In this document: positions 46,914-57,694 of the stretch, piece by piece
Numbering within the stretch: the stretch's first letter is position 1
Layout of the letters: every line of letters begins with the position of its first letter
Assembly: GCA_024449915.1 (NCBI GenBank)
Contig: JAMZAV010003168.1
Coordinates: 1 to 64,000, forward strand
Reading direction: 5' to 3'
DNA length: 64,000 nt
Source: Sweltsa coloradensis
Lineage: Eukaryota > Arthropoda > Insecta > Plecoptera > Chloroperlidae
Position numbers and translations under genes: made by a program
The notes under the pieces: model-generated
The model's database searches: none
Told to the model about the DNA's origin: nothing
The model's input: the letters and a program-made list of their open reading frames with translations, nothing else

Positions 46914-47327
46914 TTTGATGACCGTAGCGAGCGAAGCGAAGATTCCATTTTACTACACTGGGAAAAAAAATCCGGAATCTTTTTCTTTCTTTCTTTTTTT
47001 TTCTGTATGTATTTTTGTGTGTTTGTTAACACGATTCCGGCTAAACCGCTACTCCAATTGCGATGAAATTTTCTGGAGGCCTTCGAAATCTCTGAACTTA
47101 AAACTGACACGTTTTTTGAGCGCAATCGAAAAATTATTTCTCATGAAATCGCAATTTTACGATTTTTTTTCGTTTTTTTTTAAATTCTTCGCTCTTAAAC
47201 ACCTACATGCATAATCCGATCGTAATGAAATTTGTATGGGACCTTTCTTATATGGAACTCTAAACATGTGTCAAATTTAAGCACAATCCAAGATTATTTC
47301 TCATAAAAATTGCAATTTTCGATGTTT

Positions 47328-48104
47328 TTGGATGAGCGTAGCGAGCGAAGCGAGCGAAGCGAAGATTCCATTTCACTACACTGGAGAAAAAAATCCGGAA
47401 TGTTTTTTTTTCTTTTTTCTTTTTTTTTTGTATTTTTGTTTTGTTAGCACGATTCCGGCTAAACCGATACTCCGATTGCGATGAAATTTTATTGAGACCT
47501 TCGAAATCTCTGAACTTAGAACTGCCACGTTTTTGAGAGCACAATCGAAAAAAAAATTCCCATAAAAATCGCAATTTTACGATTTTTTTTCGATTTTTAA
47601 AAAATTTCTTCGATTTATAATACCTACACGCTTTGTCCGATTGTAATGATTTTTTCACAGAACCTTTATTTTATGAATTTATATATTCGTGGAAAATTTA
47701 AGCGCAATCAAATAATTATTTCTCATAAAAATCGCAATTTTACGGGGTTTTTCTTTTTTAAAACAATTCTTTGACAAATAACACCTACATTCTTTATCCG
47801 ATTGTAATTTTTTCACAGAACCTTAATTTTATGAATTCATATATTCGTGTAAAATTTGAGCACAATCGAATAATTATTCCTTATGGAAATCGAAATTTTA
47901 CGATTTTTTTCTTTTTTAAAATTACGATTAATTAAAAAAATTAAAAATTAAAGTTTATTTTTTATTTATTTTAAATTATTTAAAAAGAAATCATCAACTT
48001 AGTAATGATTTTTTCACAGAACAGAAAATTCACATAACACATGGCAGCTCAACGCACCAATTACGCTCATCCAACAACGCGGCGGGACTTAAGCGTTTTC
48101 CTAG
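47328..48104 (+). mobile_element. Helitron-like element, 777 bp
   Basis: TTGGATGAGCGTAGCGAGCG (with an extra AAGCGAGCG unit) to ACTTAAGCGTTTTCCTAG. First-class body, loop GGCGGGACTTAA. Confidence 0.87.
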
Positions 48105-48259
48105 TTTATTAATTTAAGACGTTCTTCACTTTCTTTTCTACCACCTACAACCTTCATTTTATTAATCAATAGATTCATGCCGAAATTGAGGTTAATCGAA
48201 GAATTATTTCGGACAAAAAATTACAATTTTTATTTTTTTTTAAATTCGTTTAATTAACA

Positions 48260-48921
48260 CTAGGAAAACGCTTAAGTCCCGCCGCGTTGTTGGATGAGCG
48301 TATATGGTGCATTGAGATGCCATGTGTTACGCGGATTTTCTGTTGTTCTGTGAAAAAATCATTACTAAGTCGAAGATTTTTTTTAATTAAATTAAATTAT
48401 ATAAAAAATTAACTTAATTTTTATAATTAAATTAAATAAAATAAAAAATTAACTTAATTGTTTTTAATTAATCGTAATTTTTAAAATGAAAAAAAATCGT
48501 AAAATTGCAATTTGCATAAGAAATAATTATTCGATTGCGCTCAAATTTAACACGAATATATTAATTCATGAAATTAAGGTTCTGTGAAAAAATCATTACA
48601 ATCGGATAAAGCATGTAGGTGTTATAAGTCGAAGAAATTTTTTAAAAATCGAAAAAAAATCGTAAAATTGCGTTTTTTATGTGAAAAAATTTCCCGATTG
48701 CGCTCAAAAACGTGGCAGTTCTAAGTTCAGAGATTTCGAAGACCTCCATAAAATTTCATCGCAATCGGAGTATCGGTTTTGCCGGAATCGTGTGAACAAA
48801 CACACAAAAATACAGAATGAAAGAAAGAAAGAAAGAATAAAAAAAACATTCCGGATTTTTTTCTCCAGTGTAGTGAAATGGAATCTTCGCTTCGCTCGCT
48901 ACGCTCGCTACGCTCATCCAA
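48260..48921 (-). mobile_element. Helitron-like element, 662 bp
   Basis: CTAGGAAAACGCTTAAGTCC to CTACGCTCATCCAA. Close relative of 19624-20435, lacking one internal body repeat. Confidence 0.86.
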
Positions 48922-48994
48922 TAAGACAAGGCGGCTCAATGCACCAATTACGCTCATCCAACAACGACTTTCGGCGTTTTCCTAGTTTTTATTA

Positions 48995-49620
48995 TTGGAT
49001 GAGCGTAGCGAGCGAAGCGAAGATTTCATTTCACTACACTGGAGAAACAAATCCGTTTTTTCCCCCTTTTTTTTGTATTTTTGTGTGTTTGTTAACACGA
49101 TTCCGGCTAAACCAATACTCTAATTGCAATGAAATTTTCTGGAGGCCTTCGAAAACTCTGAACTTAGAACTGCCACGTTTTTGAGCGCAATCGAAAAATT
49201 ATTTCTCATAAAAATCGCAATTTTACGATTTTTTTCGATTTTTTAAAAATATCTTCGAACTATTACACCTACATTCTTCATCCGATTGTAATGATTTTTT
49301 CACAGAACCTTAATTTTATGAATTTATATATTCGTGTGAAATTTGAGCGCAATCCAAAAATAACTTTTCATGGAAATCGCAATTTTACGTTGTTTATTTT
49401 TTTATTTTACATCTCTTCGAACTATAACGTCTACATGCTTAATCAAATTGTAACGATTTTATACAGAACCTTAATTTTATGAATTAATATATTTGTGTGA
49501 AATTCGAGCGTAATCGAAATATAATTTTTTATGAAAATCGTAATTATACGCTTTTTTTCGTTTAAAAAAATTACGCTCATCTAACAACGCGCCTGAAAAA
49601 GCGTTTGCGAAGCTTCCTAG
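48995..49620 (+). mobile_element. Helitron-like element, 626 bp, loop type GCCTGAAAAA
   Basis: TTGGATGAGCGTAGCGAGCG to GCGAAGCTTCCTAG. First-class 5' end and body with the alternative 3' end. Confidence 0.86.
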
Positions 49621-49623
49621 TTT

Positions 49624-49866
49624 ACTACAATTAAGAAATTAAAAAAGTTCGCCCCAACCGGGATTCAAACCACAGGTCTCCCACATTCCAGGTGAGCGTC
49701 TTAACCATGCCCTTTAGATGTATAATGCAACTACAATTCACAGATTAAAATTTACCCGTCCTGATGCCTGATGGTCTAGTAGTTACGACGTTCACCTGGA
49801 GTGTGGGAGACCCGGGGTTCGAATCCCGGTTGGGGCGGACTTTTTTAATTTCTGAATTGTAGTTAA
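49624..49866. repeat. Head-to-head pair of tRNA-like SINEs
   Basis: Minus-strand copy 49650-49715 and plus-strand copy 49766-49838 each have A-box-like (GGTCTAGTAGTTACGACG) and B-box (GGTTCGAATCC) motifs. The outer flanks ACTACAATTAAGAAATTAAA and TTTAATTTCTGAATTGTAGT pair, so the whole unit is a palindrome. The plus copy can form an anticodon stem TTCAC/GTGGG with a loop CTGGAGT. The acceptor stem is poor, so SINE rather than tRNA gene is favoured. Confidence 0.7.
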
Positions 49867-49869
49867 TAG

Positions 49870-50660
49870 TATTATTACATCTTAGACGACATTGAGTGCC
49901 AGCAATAATTGAAAACGACACAATATTTATGTTTAAGATGAGCAGGTTCCCATATCGGCATAATTATGCAGTTATATTATATTAAGTATGCAAAGTAAAG
50001 GATATTATTAGAGATACGTGAAAATAGCCATAGAATGAATAGATGCTACAAAGCGCTACTTTTTCACTTAAAACTAAGGTTTTCCAGTCCCATTTTATTT
50101 TATTTTTCATAGTAGGGATAGTTTGTTTATACACATTTTATGCATTGATATTGATTAAACCTTGATGACATAATTTCAAAATAATAATATGAAAAATCTT
50201 CATACACAAGTATTTGAAGGTGGCAAAAAAATAGATGCTACAAAACGCTATAAAATGACACTTGAAAATGCTATTTTCACGTACCTCTAGATATTATACA
50301 TTTATGTGTATTTGGGGTCTACCTACGCAGCTACACAGTTACTGTTAAGTAATGAAAACTATGGTGTTAGTTTCTCCAAAACCAATTCTTTATCAACATT
50401 CAACTATGAATAAATTGTCACAATAAAATCAATGCATATTAAAACAGTGCTTTTGCAATGCCTACATGATTTAATTGCAACATTTTCGAGTCGAATGAGA
50501 CGTTTAGCAATATCCAATCAATCGAATATTGCTAACTTTCGCTTTGAAGTCATGATTTATTCTTATCCCCCCATCCCCACACCCACCACCAACATTTTGG
50601 GAATTTATGGTTCACCTCGAGCAAAGTACAGCCCGCTTTGCAAACTGGTGCGACCGAACA
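49870..50660. other. Unassigned sequence
   Basis: Two short related tracts (ATAGATGCTACAAAGCGCTA near 50038 and ATAGATGCTACAAAACGCTA near 50231) are inverted-flank candidates. No gene recognised. Confidence 0.35.
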
Positions 50661-50663
50661 AAA

Positions 50664-50848
50664 ACATCGTGCGGGCGTTAGGAGACAGGGCCTAAGAAGA
50701 CTTTTAGTCTTCTAAAGCCCGGACCGGTTTGTCTTCTTAGCCCCGCTTCGCAACGTGTAGCACATCCGTCGGTCACAGGGGCTTAGAAGCCAAAAAAAGG
50801 TCCAGGGGCTTAGGAGACAGGGGCTTAGAAGCCGACACCATTTTTACA
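50664..50848. repeat. GC-richer dispersed repeat, copy 2 (inverted)
   Basis: Complement of 40691-40866: GGGCGTTAGGAGACAGGGCC ... AGGGGCTTAGAAGCC. Confidence 0.8.
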
Positions 50849-50875
50849 AGTTCTTGTTATGTGTGTTGAAGTTAA

Positions 50876-51390
50876 CCGTCCCGGTAGCTTAGTGGTAAAG
50901 CACTCGACCGACAATAGGGAGACCGGCAGGGTGCGAATTAACGACTTTGCAGAGGGGGGGATGGCTTAGAACAGTATTTTCGTTGGCAAACCGGGGTCTG
51001 GGGCGAAGCCCAGCCGCCGGAGGCGAAATTTTTTTGGGGTATTATTGCCCTTAGAAGCGGCCTTAGAAGCGATCTGAGGAAAAATTTGGGGGTGTTATTG
51101 CCCTCAAGATGGTATTAGAAGCGATCTGAGGTATTATTTTGAAAGGAATATGTGTAAATTGACGCATTATTTATTAACATTGCGAGATAAGTCACTTGAT
51201 ATGTTATGAGATGAGATGGGAATCCAGAGTTGGGGATTTACCCATCCCCGGCAGGGATACCTTTCAGTTAAACAGAGCCAGGGATGAAATTACCAGAGGG
51301 GGGGAAATCCCCCCATCCCCCCCGTCAATTCGCACCCTGGAGACCGGGGTTCGAAACTGCGCTGGGATGGATTTTGTAATTTCTGGATTG
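50876..51390 (+). repeat. tRNA-derived SINE split by a hAT element
   Basis: TCCCGGTAGCTTAGTGGTAA (A box) is at 50879. After the insertion, GAGACCGGGGTTCGAAACTG (B box) and GCTGGGATGGATTTTGTAAT continue. Joined, the acceptor ends TCCCGGT and GCTGGGA can pair with wobble. The GATTTTGTAATTTCTGGATT body is shared with 44110-44215. Confidence 0.75.
50927..51339. mobile_element. hAT-type element, 413 bp, inserted in a SINE
   Basis: CAGGGTGCGAATTAACG...CGTCAATTCGCACCCTG ends with GAGACCGG duplicated at 50919-50926 and 51340-51347. GC-rich ends, no transposase. Confidence 0.92.
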
Positions 51391-52494
51391 ATTTCTATAA
51401 AATCAATTTGCAGTACCTTTGAATGTGTTTGGTTGTGCGTACAGGGAAGTACTTCCTCAAAGAACTTACTTACAGAAATTATTTGAAAGATATCAAATAA
51501 AATGCTATAGGTCCAGCCATAAAACACGTTAACTTTATTTAATAGCATGACTGGTAATTCGAGTCCCAGCGACAAATTGTCTATACCGCGGTGAATCGCA
51601 AATAATTAATGGAGGGTTTTGGTCAAGACGATATTGGCCATCAAGAAGTAGGGTCTACTCGACTACCTTTTCTGTAAATCCTTTACGTTTAGTTTCTGTA
51701 ATTTGGGCATGTGGTTCAGTCATGCCGGTTACTATTAAGGAGTGTAATTTCGGAACTTGTATTGTTTAGTGTTTTGAGTGTATTCGAGCACAGTTTCAAG
51801 ACACAAGTTTCTAAATGCTTATTTTAGATTGATATGATGATCTAGTATCTATGTAAAACAACAAAATAAGCAGGCTGAAACCGATTTAAGAATTTCACCA
51901 AAACGCAAATTTTCGTGAATTTCAGGATCAAAATGCTTTAAAATTGTTTCACAGGTACAAGATATAATTTTTAAACTATCACTTAAGTGTAGTTTTATAC
52001 TCTAGATTCTGTAGTAAGAAAATATTTTTTGGGGGATAATAGCTTATTTAGTACTTGTCTATGGGAAGTTATTTATATCACACCATTACCTATTTTGATT
52101 ACAGACAAGATGTTATCGACAAGAATTTCTTATAAATCAATTATTATAGCCCTACACTAGTGTTTATATAATATTATTGTGAACAGAATAGTTGATATCA
52201 TGCTACAAGAAAATGCAACACGCAGTGTTAGGTCTGCAAGACAATACTCTGGTGCAACCGTGCAACAAGTTCACACCATATCGCATGGAGTCTACACGAG
52301 CGCCGCGCTTCGCCAAACCAAATCTGGAATTATATTTCACTCAGTGCTGAAAGGTAGCATAATGTTTCTCATTATTTCAACACATTGCAAGATTCCACAC
52401 ACTATGGTTAAACAATGCGCACTTATATAACGTCTCGGGATTACCATTATAGCTGCTGTGTAAAGTCAAAGCGGGATTCTTAGGTATTATGCCG
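51391..52494. other. Unassigned intergenic sequence
   Basis: No gene or repeat partner recognised; presumed downstream flank of the bHLH gene. Confidence 0.35.
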
Positions 52495-53174
52495 TTTATT
52501 GCTTAGTCACATTGGAAAATAGATAACAAATTTAAAACATAAATAACTTAAAAAGTGTGGATTAACAGCAGTAAAAAATATAAATTAAAAACACATACTA
52601 CATAAAACAAAAATAACAGTGATAAATAATAATAATTGGTACCAGTAAACATAAAATATCATGCAAGTCATAAACAAGGTTAGACTATCTTATAAAATGT
52701 AATTTATTTTGTGTACCATATCTTGTTTCTTGAGTCGATACCTTGTGGCACATGAATCTTGGTTACAGAAGCAGTTGGTTGGACAACAGCCAAGACAACC
52801 TAAACCTAAGAGTTACCAGAAATTGTGACATCCTTAGGCTATTATCTTACGAGTCACTATATCGACCCAGCACAGTGTACCTTAAGTTTTAGTGAGTCCA
52901 GAGACTCAGAGAGGTAGGCCTAGACGAAGTCCTAGAAAACGAGGGTACTGCTAAACAAAGCTTTGTTAATGGTGGATGTAATTATTGTGACTAGGGTGCA
53001 TGCCAGTTTTGATGTATTCCTCTAGAAAACAGTTGAATGCTTTGAACTACTTTCATTTCACTCACATATTACAAAAAAATATTGCTGTTCACAGTTAAAA
53101 TTACGGCTACTGATTTCACACATTATTACAAAACAGGAACATCCAGATAAGTTTAAGAGTAATTGTCTTTCAGT
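52495..53174 (-). other. Probable 3' UTR and candidate poly(A) signal of the bHLH gene
   Basis: No repeat from the rest of the window is recognised between the stop codon and 52495. On the minus strand an AATAAA lies at 52500-52495, about 675 nt after the stop, and could be the polyadenylation signal. This is inferred from position only; the AT-rich background makes chance AATAAA matches common. Confidence 0.3.
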
Positions 53175-53177
53175 TCA

Positions 53178-53577
53178 CGTCCCCGATGAACTTCCCGCAG
53201 CTGCCGCCAGAGCCTGCTGCTGTAGTTTGGTGGCAGTGGGCGTCGCGGGGAATCCCTGGAGGTCGTAACCTTGAGCGGTGGGCAGTCCTTGCGTCTGCGC
53301 CTGGAGGTAGGCAATCAGGCGGCGCAGCTCGTCGAGCGCGTTAGCCTGCATGAGGATATAGTTCTTTGCCAGCAAGAGAGTGGCGATCTTGGACAACTTG
53401 CGCACCGAGGGGGAGTGCGCGTAGGGGATGACGCTGCGGAGCTCATCTAGAGCGTCGTTTAGGTCGTGCATGCGACGCCGCTCTCGGGCGTTGATGTTCA
53501 GACGGACGGTCTTGCCCTGGCGGTTCTTGGACTTGCCGGGACCTACGCCCCCGAGAGTTGGGCGCTGCTGCTGCGAT
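53178..53577 (-). CDS. Oli: Last coding exon of an Oli/BHLHE22-like bHLH transcription factor
   Basis: This exon encodes 133 residues and then a stop at 53175-53177. On the minus strand a pyrimidine-rich tract and AG (53579-53578) precede the first exon base at 53577, which completes a split codon. The frame then runs through a basic region ([17 protein letters not shown]), helix 1 ([14 protein letters not shown]), the loop (SPSVRKLSK) and helix 2 ([18 protein letters not shown]). The Glu and Arg residues of the E-box-binding basic region are intact. The family acts in the nucleus as a DNA-binding dimer in neural development. [20 protein letters not shown] is characteristic of the Oli/BHLHE22-23/Olig group, and [20 protein letters not shown] points to Oli/BHLHE22 rather than vertebrate Olig1-3. 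The C-terminus is short, with a Gln/Ala-rich end. It is locally GC-rich in an AT-rich window, as expected for a conserved exon. An ATG at 53471 lies inside the basic region and is not the true start. Upstream exons lie further right. Confidence 0.93.
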
Positions 53578-53604
53578 CTGGAAGCAAAATGTCAACGTGA
53601 GACG
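53578..53604 (-). promoter_or_regulatory. Splice acceptor of the bHLH exon
   Basis: On the minus strand, CATTTTGCTTCCAG ends at 53578. Upstream of it the frame meets a TGA at 53594-53592, so coding cannot continue unspliced. The exon begins in phase with one base left over from the previous codon. Confidence 0.7.
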
Positions 53605-55300
53605 CTGCACTATCGCTTCCTTATCACTACCAATAGCATTTCAATCAATGTATGCTCATTCTGATAGGCCTACAGAAGCCTCGGTGCCAGTGGAAGTATT
53701 ACAGTGGGGACAGGGGGGGCCGTGGCGCATCAAAATTTCAAAATACTTAACTGAGATTTCGTTAAAAAAATGTGTTTACCAAGGTACTTGACACCACATG
53801 CACCTATAATATATAATGAAGGATAGTCACAAAATAATACCATTCCTACATTATAATATTATAGTGATCATGTGAAACACTGGCGTCGTGACTACTTCAC
53901 AACCTGTTTTCATTGATACATCGCTATCAACACCAATTTGATGAGTTTGTTGCCATAAGAGAAAAAATTGAAGGCAATCGTACAAGCAGGACGATTCAGC
54001 AGTTCAAACACGAACTCCCTAAAAGGTTACAAAACAGACAACAGAACTGAGTCAGCAAATATATGAAGCACGATTGTGAAGTCCAAAATTAGTATTCTTG
54101 TTAAGTGACATAACCTTATTCGATTTACATTTTTAATCAAGTAGTCAAATTTAAAAAATTGAGTGTTCTCCAGAAAGTTATTAGTTTATTTTATAGTGAC
54201 AACATTCGACTTCTTCAATCCCTAATAAGTATTTCTGTCGTTCTGACGAGATTATCAAGATTTTTTAAAAATTGATTAGCCTTCAAAACTTGTTAAGCGT
54301 TAAATATACTGGTACGTTCCATATTACCGATTTTAATCGCTTCTGAACTGGAGATAAAGAAATAACTAATTATCTTCAGTAACTGTCTTCAGTCCACTTA
54401 CTCTGCACACACTGTTATATCCACAATTTGTTATCACTTATTTTGATAAAATTATCTATCGAAATAAAATCCGTTATCTTTTATCCAATCTAGAAAATTT
54501 TTGTTATCTTTATCTATTTTCTAGATAAAATAAATTTTATCTTATCTTAACTTTTTAAGCTTTTAGCTAACATTTTTAGAAAAAATAATAAACAATAATG
54601 CAGACGAAAATATAATAATTAATCACTTTTTTAAATGAAAAATACTTCTACTAGTTGCAATGTGCGTATCCGGGTAATGTCAACGTATCATTTCTGACAA
54701 ATATTGCGATTGACAAGAAAACTGTTGTGGGGGAATAAAAAAAAAAACACATCAATCTCAATAATTATCTTTAAACTAAACAAATTTATCAAGATAATAA
54801 TATTAATCTCTTATATTTTATCAAGATAACTTTCGGCACTATCTTTTATCTTATCTAGATAACGTTTGGAGAATTAACTTTATCTATATCTATATAATAA
54901 AGAAGTTATCTAGTCACAACACTGCAATTCATACACGCACTCGTACACAAAGGTACTCACACACGCATTCATACACATAAACTCAGACATACGTCCAACA
55001 CAGATCAAAAATATTTAGATATGTATATTTCATTTCATATTTTGTATTGTAAATGTTAATGTTTATTATGGTAAATTGTACTTGTGGCAATTTGGATCAA
55101 ATACAATGTGACAACAAAATAAAATTAGACTTTTTAAGCGATGGCCGTTATGCGATTAGATAATTTATTTCTAGTTGTAAAACTTATTATTTATAATTGG
55201 TTTAATCTTCTTATTCTTCTGTCAATCTGTTTGGGACAGACATTATAATAATAATAATCACTATGTTTTTTTCGTTTTATCCCTGAGTCAGTAGTATTAT
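53605..55300. other. Probable intron or 5' flank; TTATCT-rich segment
   Basis: Between 54430 and 54920 the sequence is dense in TTATCT/AGATAA hexamers in both orientations (for example TTATCTTTTATCC, TTTATCTTATCTAGATAAC), as in an AT-rich MITE or GATA-type repeat. Clear terminal repeats were not found. The rest is unassigned. Confidence 0.4.
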
Positions 55301-55305
55301 TTTAC

Positions 55306-55842
55306 TCCCCCAAATACAAAAATTTGTAAAAAAAAAAAAAAAAAAACGGCAGCCAAGCTCTCCTTCCAAAGTCATCGGCTGTGAATGCTGTGAGATATAG
55401 CAGTAGAGCCAATCTTTTCATTCTACCTCCCTGGTTTCGCATTGAAAAGAAGTAAGATCATTTCGCCTGTTGACGAGCGCCAAACCAACCATTTTCGTGG
55501 TAAAAAAAGTAAAAAAAAATAAAATCAAAATCATAAAAAAAATTACTTGGCCATTGAATTTGGTTCATTATGAGAACTTTAAAAAGTCAATGGCCAAGTA
55601 ATTTTCTTTATGATTTTGAGTTTAACATCTTTACTTTTTTTTACCACGAAAATGGTTGGCTTGGCGCTCGTCAACAGGCGAAATGATCTTTTGCGAAACT
55701 AGGGAGGAAGAATGAAAAGATTGGCTCAACTTCTATATCTCATGGCATTCACAGCCGAAGACTTTGGAAGGAGAGCTTGGCTGTCGTTTTTTTTTTTGTT
55801 TTTTTTTTACAGATTTTTGTATTTGGGGGGGATATCACATCT
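55306..55842. repeat. 0.54-kb palindrome, second copy
   Basis: Same palindrome as 34147-34678: CCCCCAAATACAAAAATTTG left, AGATTTTTGTATTTGGGGGG right, centre near 55575. Its tail follows at 55843-56175 as in the first copy. Confidence 0.88.
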
Positions 55843-56175
55843 TTTTCCTGTTTGTTTCATATCAAGGCGTGAAATACGTATAAAGGTGAATACAGTGCCT
55901 TTAAAACAGATTGTCTAGAAACAAAAGCAACCATCTTTAATTTGTTTACAATCTGTAATTGGCAATATACAATGTTTTTATTAAATTTCCTATGGTTAAT
56001 GTCGTCTTAGGTTTTTGTGTGAATGATTTGTTGACCGGACTAAAACACCTTTATGCTTAATTTTAAACAGCAATTAAAATATTAAAATTGTATTAAATAC
56101 GATCTAACGTTTTTCCTAAAGTTAAGGGTGGTAGGGAAACAGTGGGGGTGAAATGTCGCTTGCCTCCTGGCGGAT
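55843..56175 (+). repeat. Tail of the palindrome family, second copy
   Basis: Matches 34679-35036, ending GAAATGTCGCTTGCCTCCTG. Confidence 0.7.
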
Positions 56176-56311
56176 TTTTATGTTTCATATTATTAGATTA
56201 GATTAGATAAGATTTATTAAGTTCAGTTTTGAGTTCATCAACTCGGTAACCAAACATTTACAACAATAACCACATATTATTCTGCACAAATGCAGGGCAC
56301 TGACAAGAGAG

Positions 56312-56824
56312 TCAACAACAACCTTGGTATTTTCTTATGCGCTCTTTGAATCCAGAGACATTTCTAGGCAATGGATTTACAACTCTTTCATCCAAACCAT
56401 TCCAACTCTTGGTCACAGAACTAAGAAAGGAGTGTTTACCTACATCCGTGTTACATTTGTGAACAACTATCTTCATACTATGATCTTTTCTACCTCTAAA
56501 TGGTGCAAAAATAATCTTTTTATTTAGGTCATCCCTAGCCGGTTGACCTGTAAATACTTTGTAAAAAGCACACAGTTTAGCATTTATTCTACGTTCATGT
56601 AATGATTCCCATCCCGGATCTATCATCATTTCACTTGGACTATGTCTCCTTCCATATTTTCCTAGTACCTTTCTTATTGCTTTTCTTTGCACCATCTCTA
56701 TAGCTTCAGTATATATTTTTTTGTGTGGGTCCCACACTAACCCAGCATACTCTAAACAAGGTCTAACAATTTCAATGTATGCTTTCTCCTTTACCTTTTC
56801 ACTACATCCTCTCAAGTTTCTCAT
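56312..56824 (-). pseudogene. C-terminal domain of the same LINE
   Basis: The 170-codon frame shows the usual post-RT block: IVRPCLEYAGLVWDPHKK, IEMVQRKAIRKVLGKYGR, GWESLHERRINAKLCAFYKV, SFLSSVTKSWNGLDERVV. It ends with GFKERIRKYQGCC and a stop at 56312. It is undamaged over its length, unlike the endonuclease. Confidence 0.88.
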
Positions 56825-57102
56825 AACAAAATTTGTTTGTTTATTTCCTTACATATAACTTGGCTTACGTGCTCTCCCCAATTTAATTTATTATTTAACA
56901 GTGCTCCAAGGTCTTTACAATTTTCACGACACTCTAAACTTTCTCTATCAAGCATATAGTGATAAACATTAGTTTTATGCTTGAGCGTAAATTTAATTAG
57001 CTGACTCTTATCTTAGCTGCATTCATTTTCACTCTATTGGCCTTGATCCATTCCACTATTTTGTCAATATCTTTTTGAAGTCTGAGACAATCATCCATAT
57101 TG

Positions 57103-57694
57103 TTAATTTTCATATATAATATGCAATCGTCTGCAAAAAGTCTTATAAACATCTCCATCCAGACCTATCCCTATATCATTTATGAATATTAGAAATAGAA
57201 GTGGGCCAAGAACACTTCCCTGTGGAACCCCTGATAAAACAGCTACTTCATCAGAATATTCATCACCTACTTCAACAACTTGCACTCTTCCTGTGAGCCA
57301 CTCATTTATCCATTTCACTATTCTTGGGTCTATTCCGAATTCGTTTATTTTACTCCTCAGTATTTCATGAGGTACCATATCGAATGCCTTGGAAAAATCC
57401 AGTAGTATTGCATCAACTTCCCCTTTATTGTCAACCTCATCAGACAAATCCTGAATAAGGCTCGCTAATTGACTTTCACAAGAATAGCCTTCACGAAAGC
57501 CATGTTGGGTGTTTAACAGATGACCAGTTTGTTTCAATTGGTATCTTAAATATCTAGAAATCATAGTCTCAAAAACTTTACATACACTACTAGTAAGACT
57601 TACTGGCCTGTAGTTTTCAGCCCTATCTTTTTTCCCATCTTTGGGTATTAGAGAAACCCATGCAGATTTCCAATCATCTGGTATTTGCTCATTA
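57103..57694 (-). pseudogene. Reverse transcriptase domain of the 56-61 kb LINE
   Basis: The intact stretch reads IPDDWKSAWVSLIPKDGKK, NYRPVSLTSSVCKVFETMI, QHGFREGYSCESQLASLI, LLDFSKAFDMVPHEILR and SGVPQGSVLGPLLFLIFI. A one-base shift follows, after which LFADDCILYMKI (catalytic FADD) is readable at about 57108-57150. The open frame continues upstream into the Helitron-like element (57695-57957), so the first part of that 284-codon frame is not LINE protein. Confidence 0.92.

Larger units (their letters stand above)
46914..48985 (+). mobile_element. Diverged Helitron-like element carrying two nested copies
   Basis: The 5' end is eroded (TTTGATGACCGTAGCGAGCG at 46914). The body runs to 47327, resumes at 48105-48259, then ends after 48922 with CGCTCATCCAACAACGACTT and TTTTCCTAG at 48985. 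Insertions are 47328-48104 (same strand) and 48260-48921 (opposite). Assembly of the outer copy from these pieces is an inference from order. Confidence 0.6.

Noticed and set aside
48681..49184. 167-codon plus-strand frame
   Set aside because: It runs across two Helitron-like copies in opposite orientation and consists of the GAAGCG-rich ends and poly-A stretches read as Lys/Arg/Phe; the same peptides recur wherever the repeat does.
49766..49838. Functional tRNA gene
   Set aside because: The A and B boxes are good but the acceptor stem pairs poorly, and the sequence is half of a palindromic repeat sharing its body with other SINE fragments.
53469..53471. ATG as the start of the bHLH protein
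   Set aside because: It falls inside the DNA-binding basic region; the conserved [11 protein letters not shown] precedes it in the same open frame.
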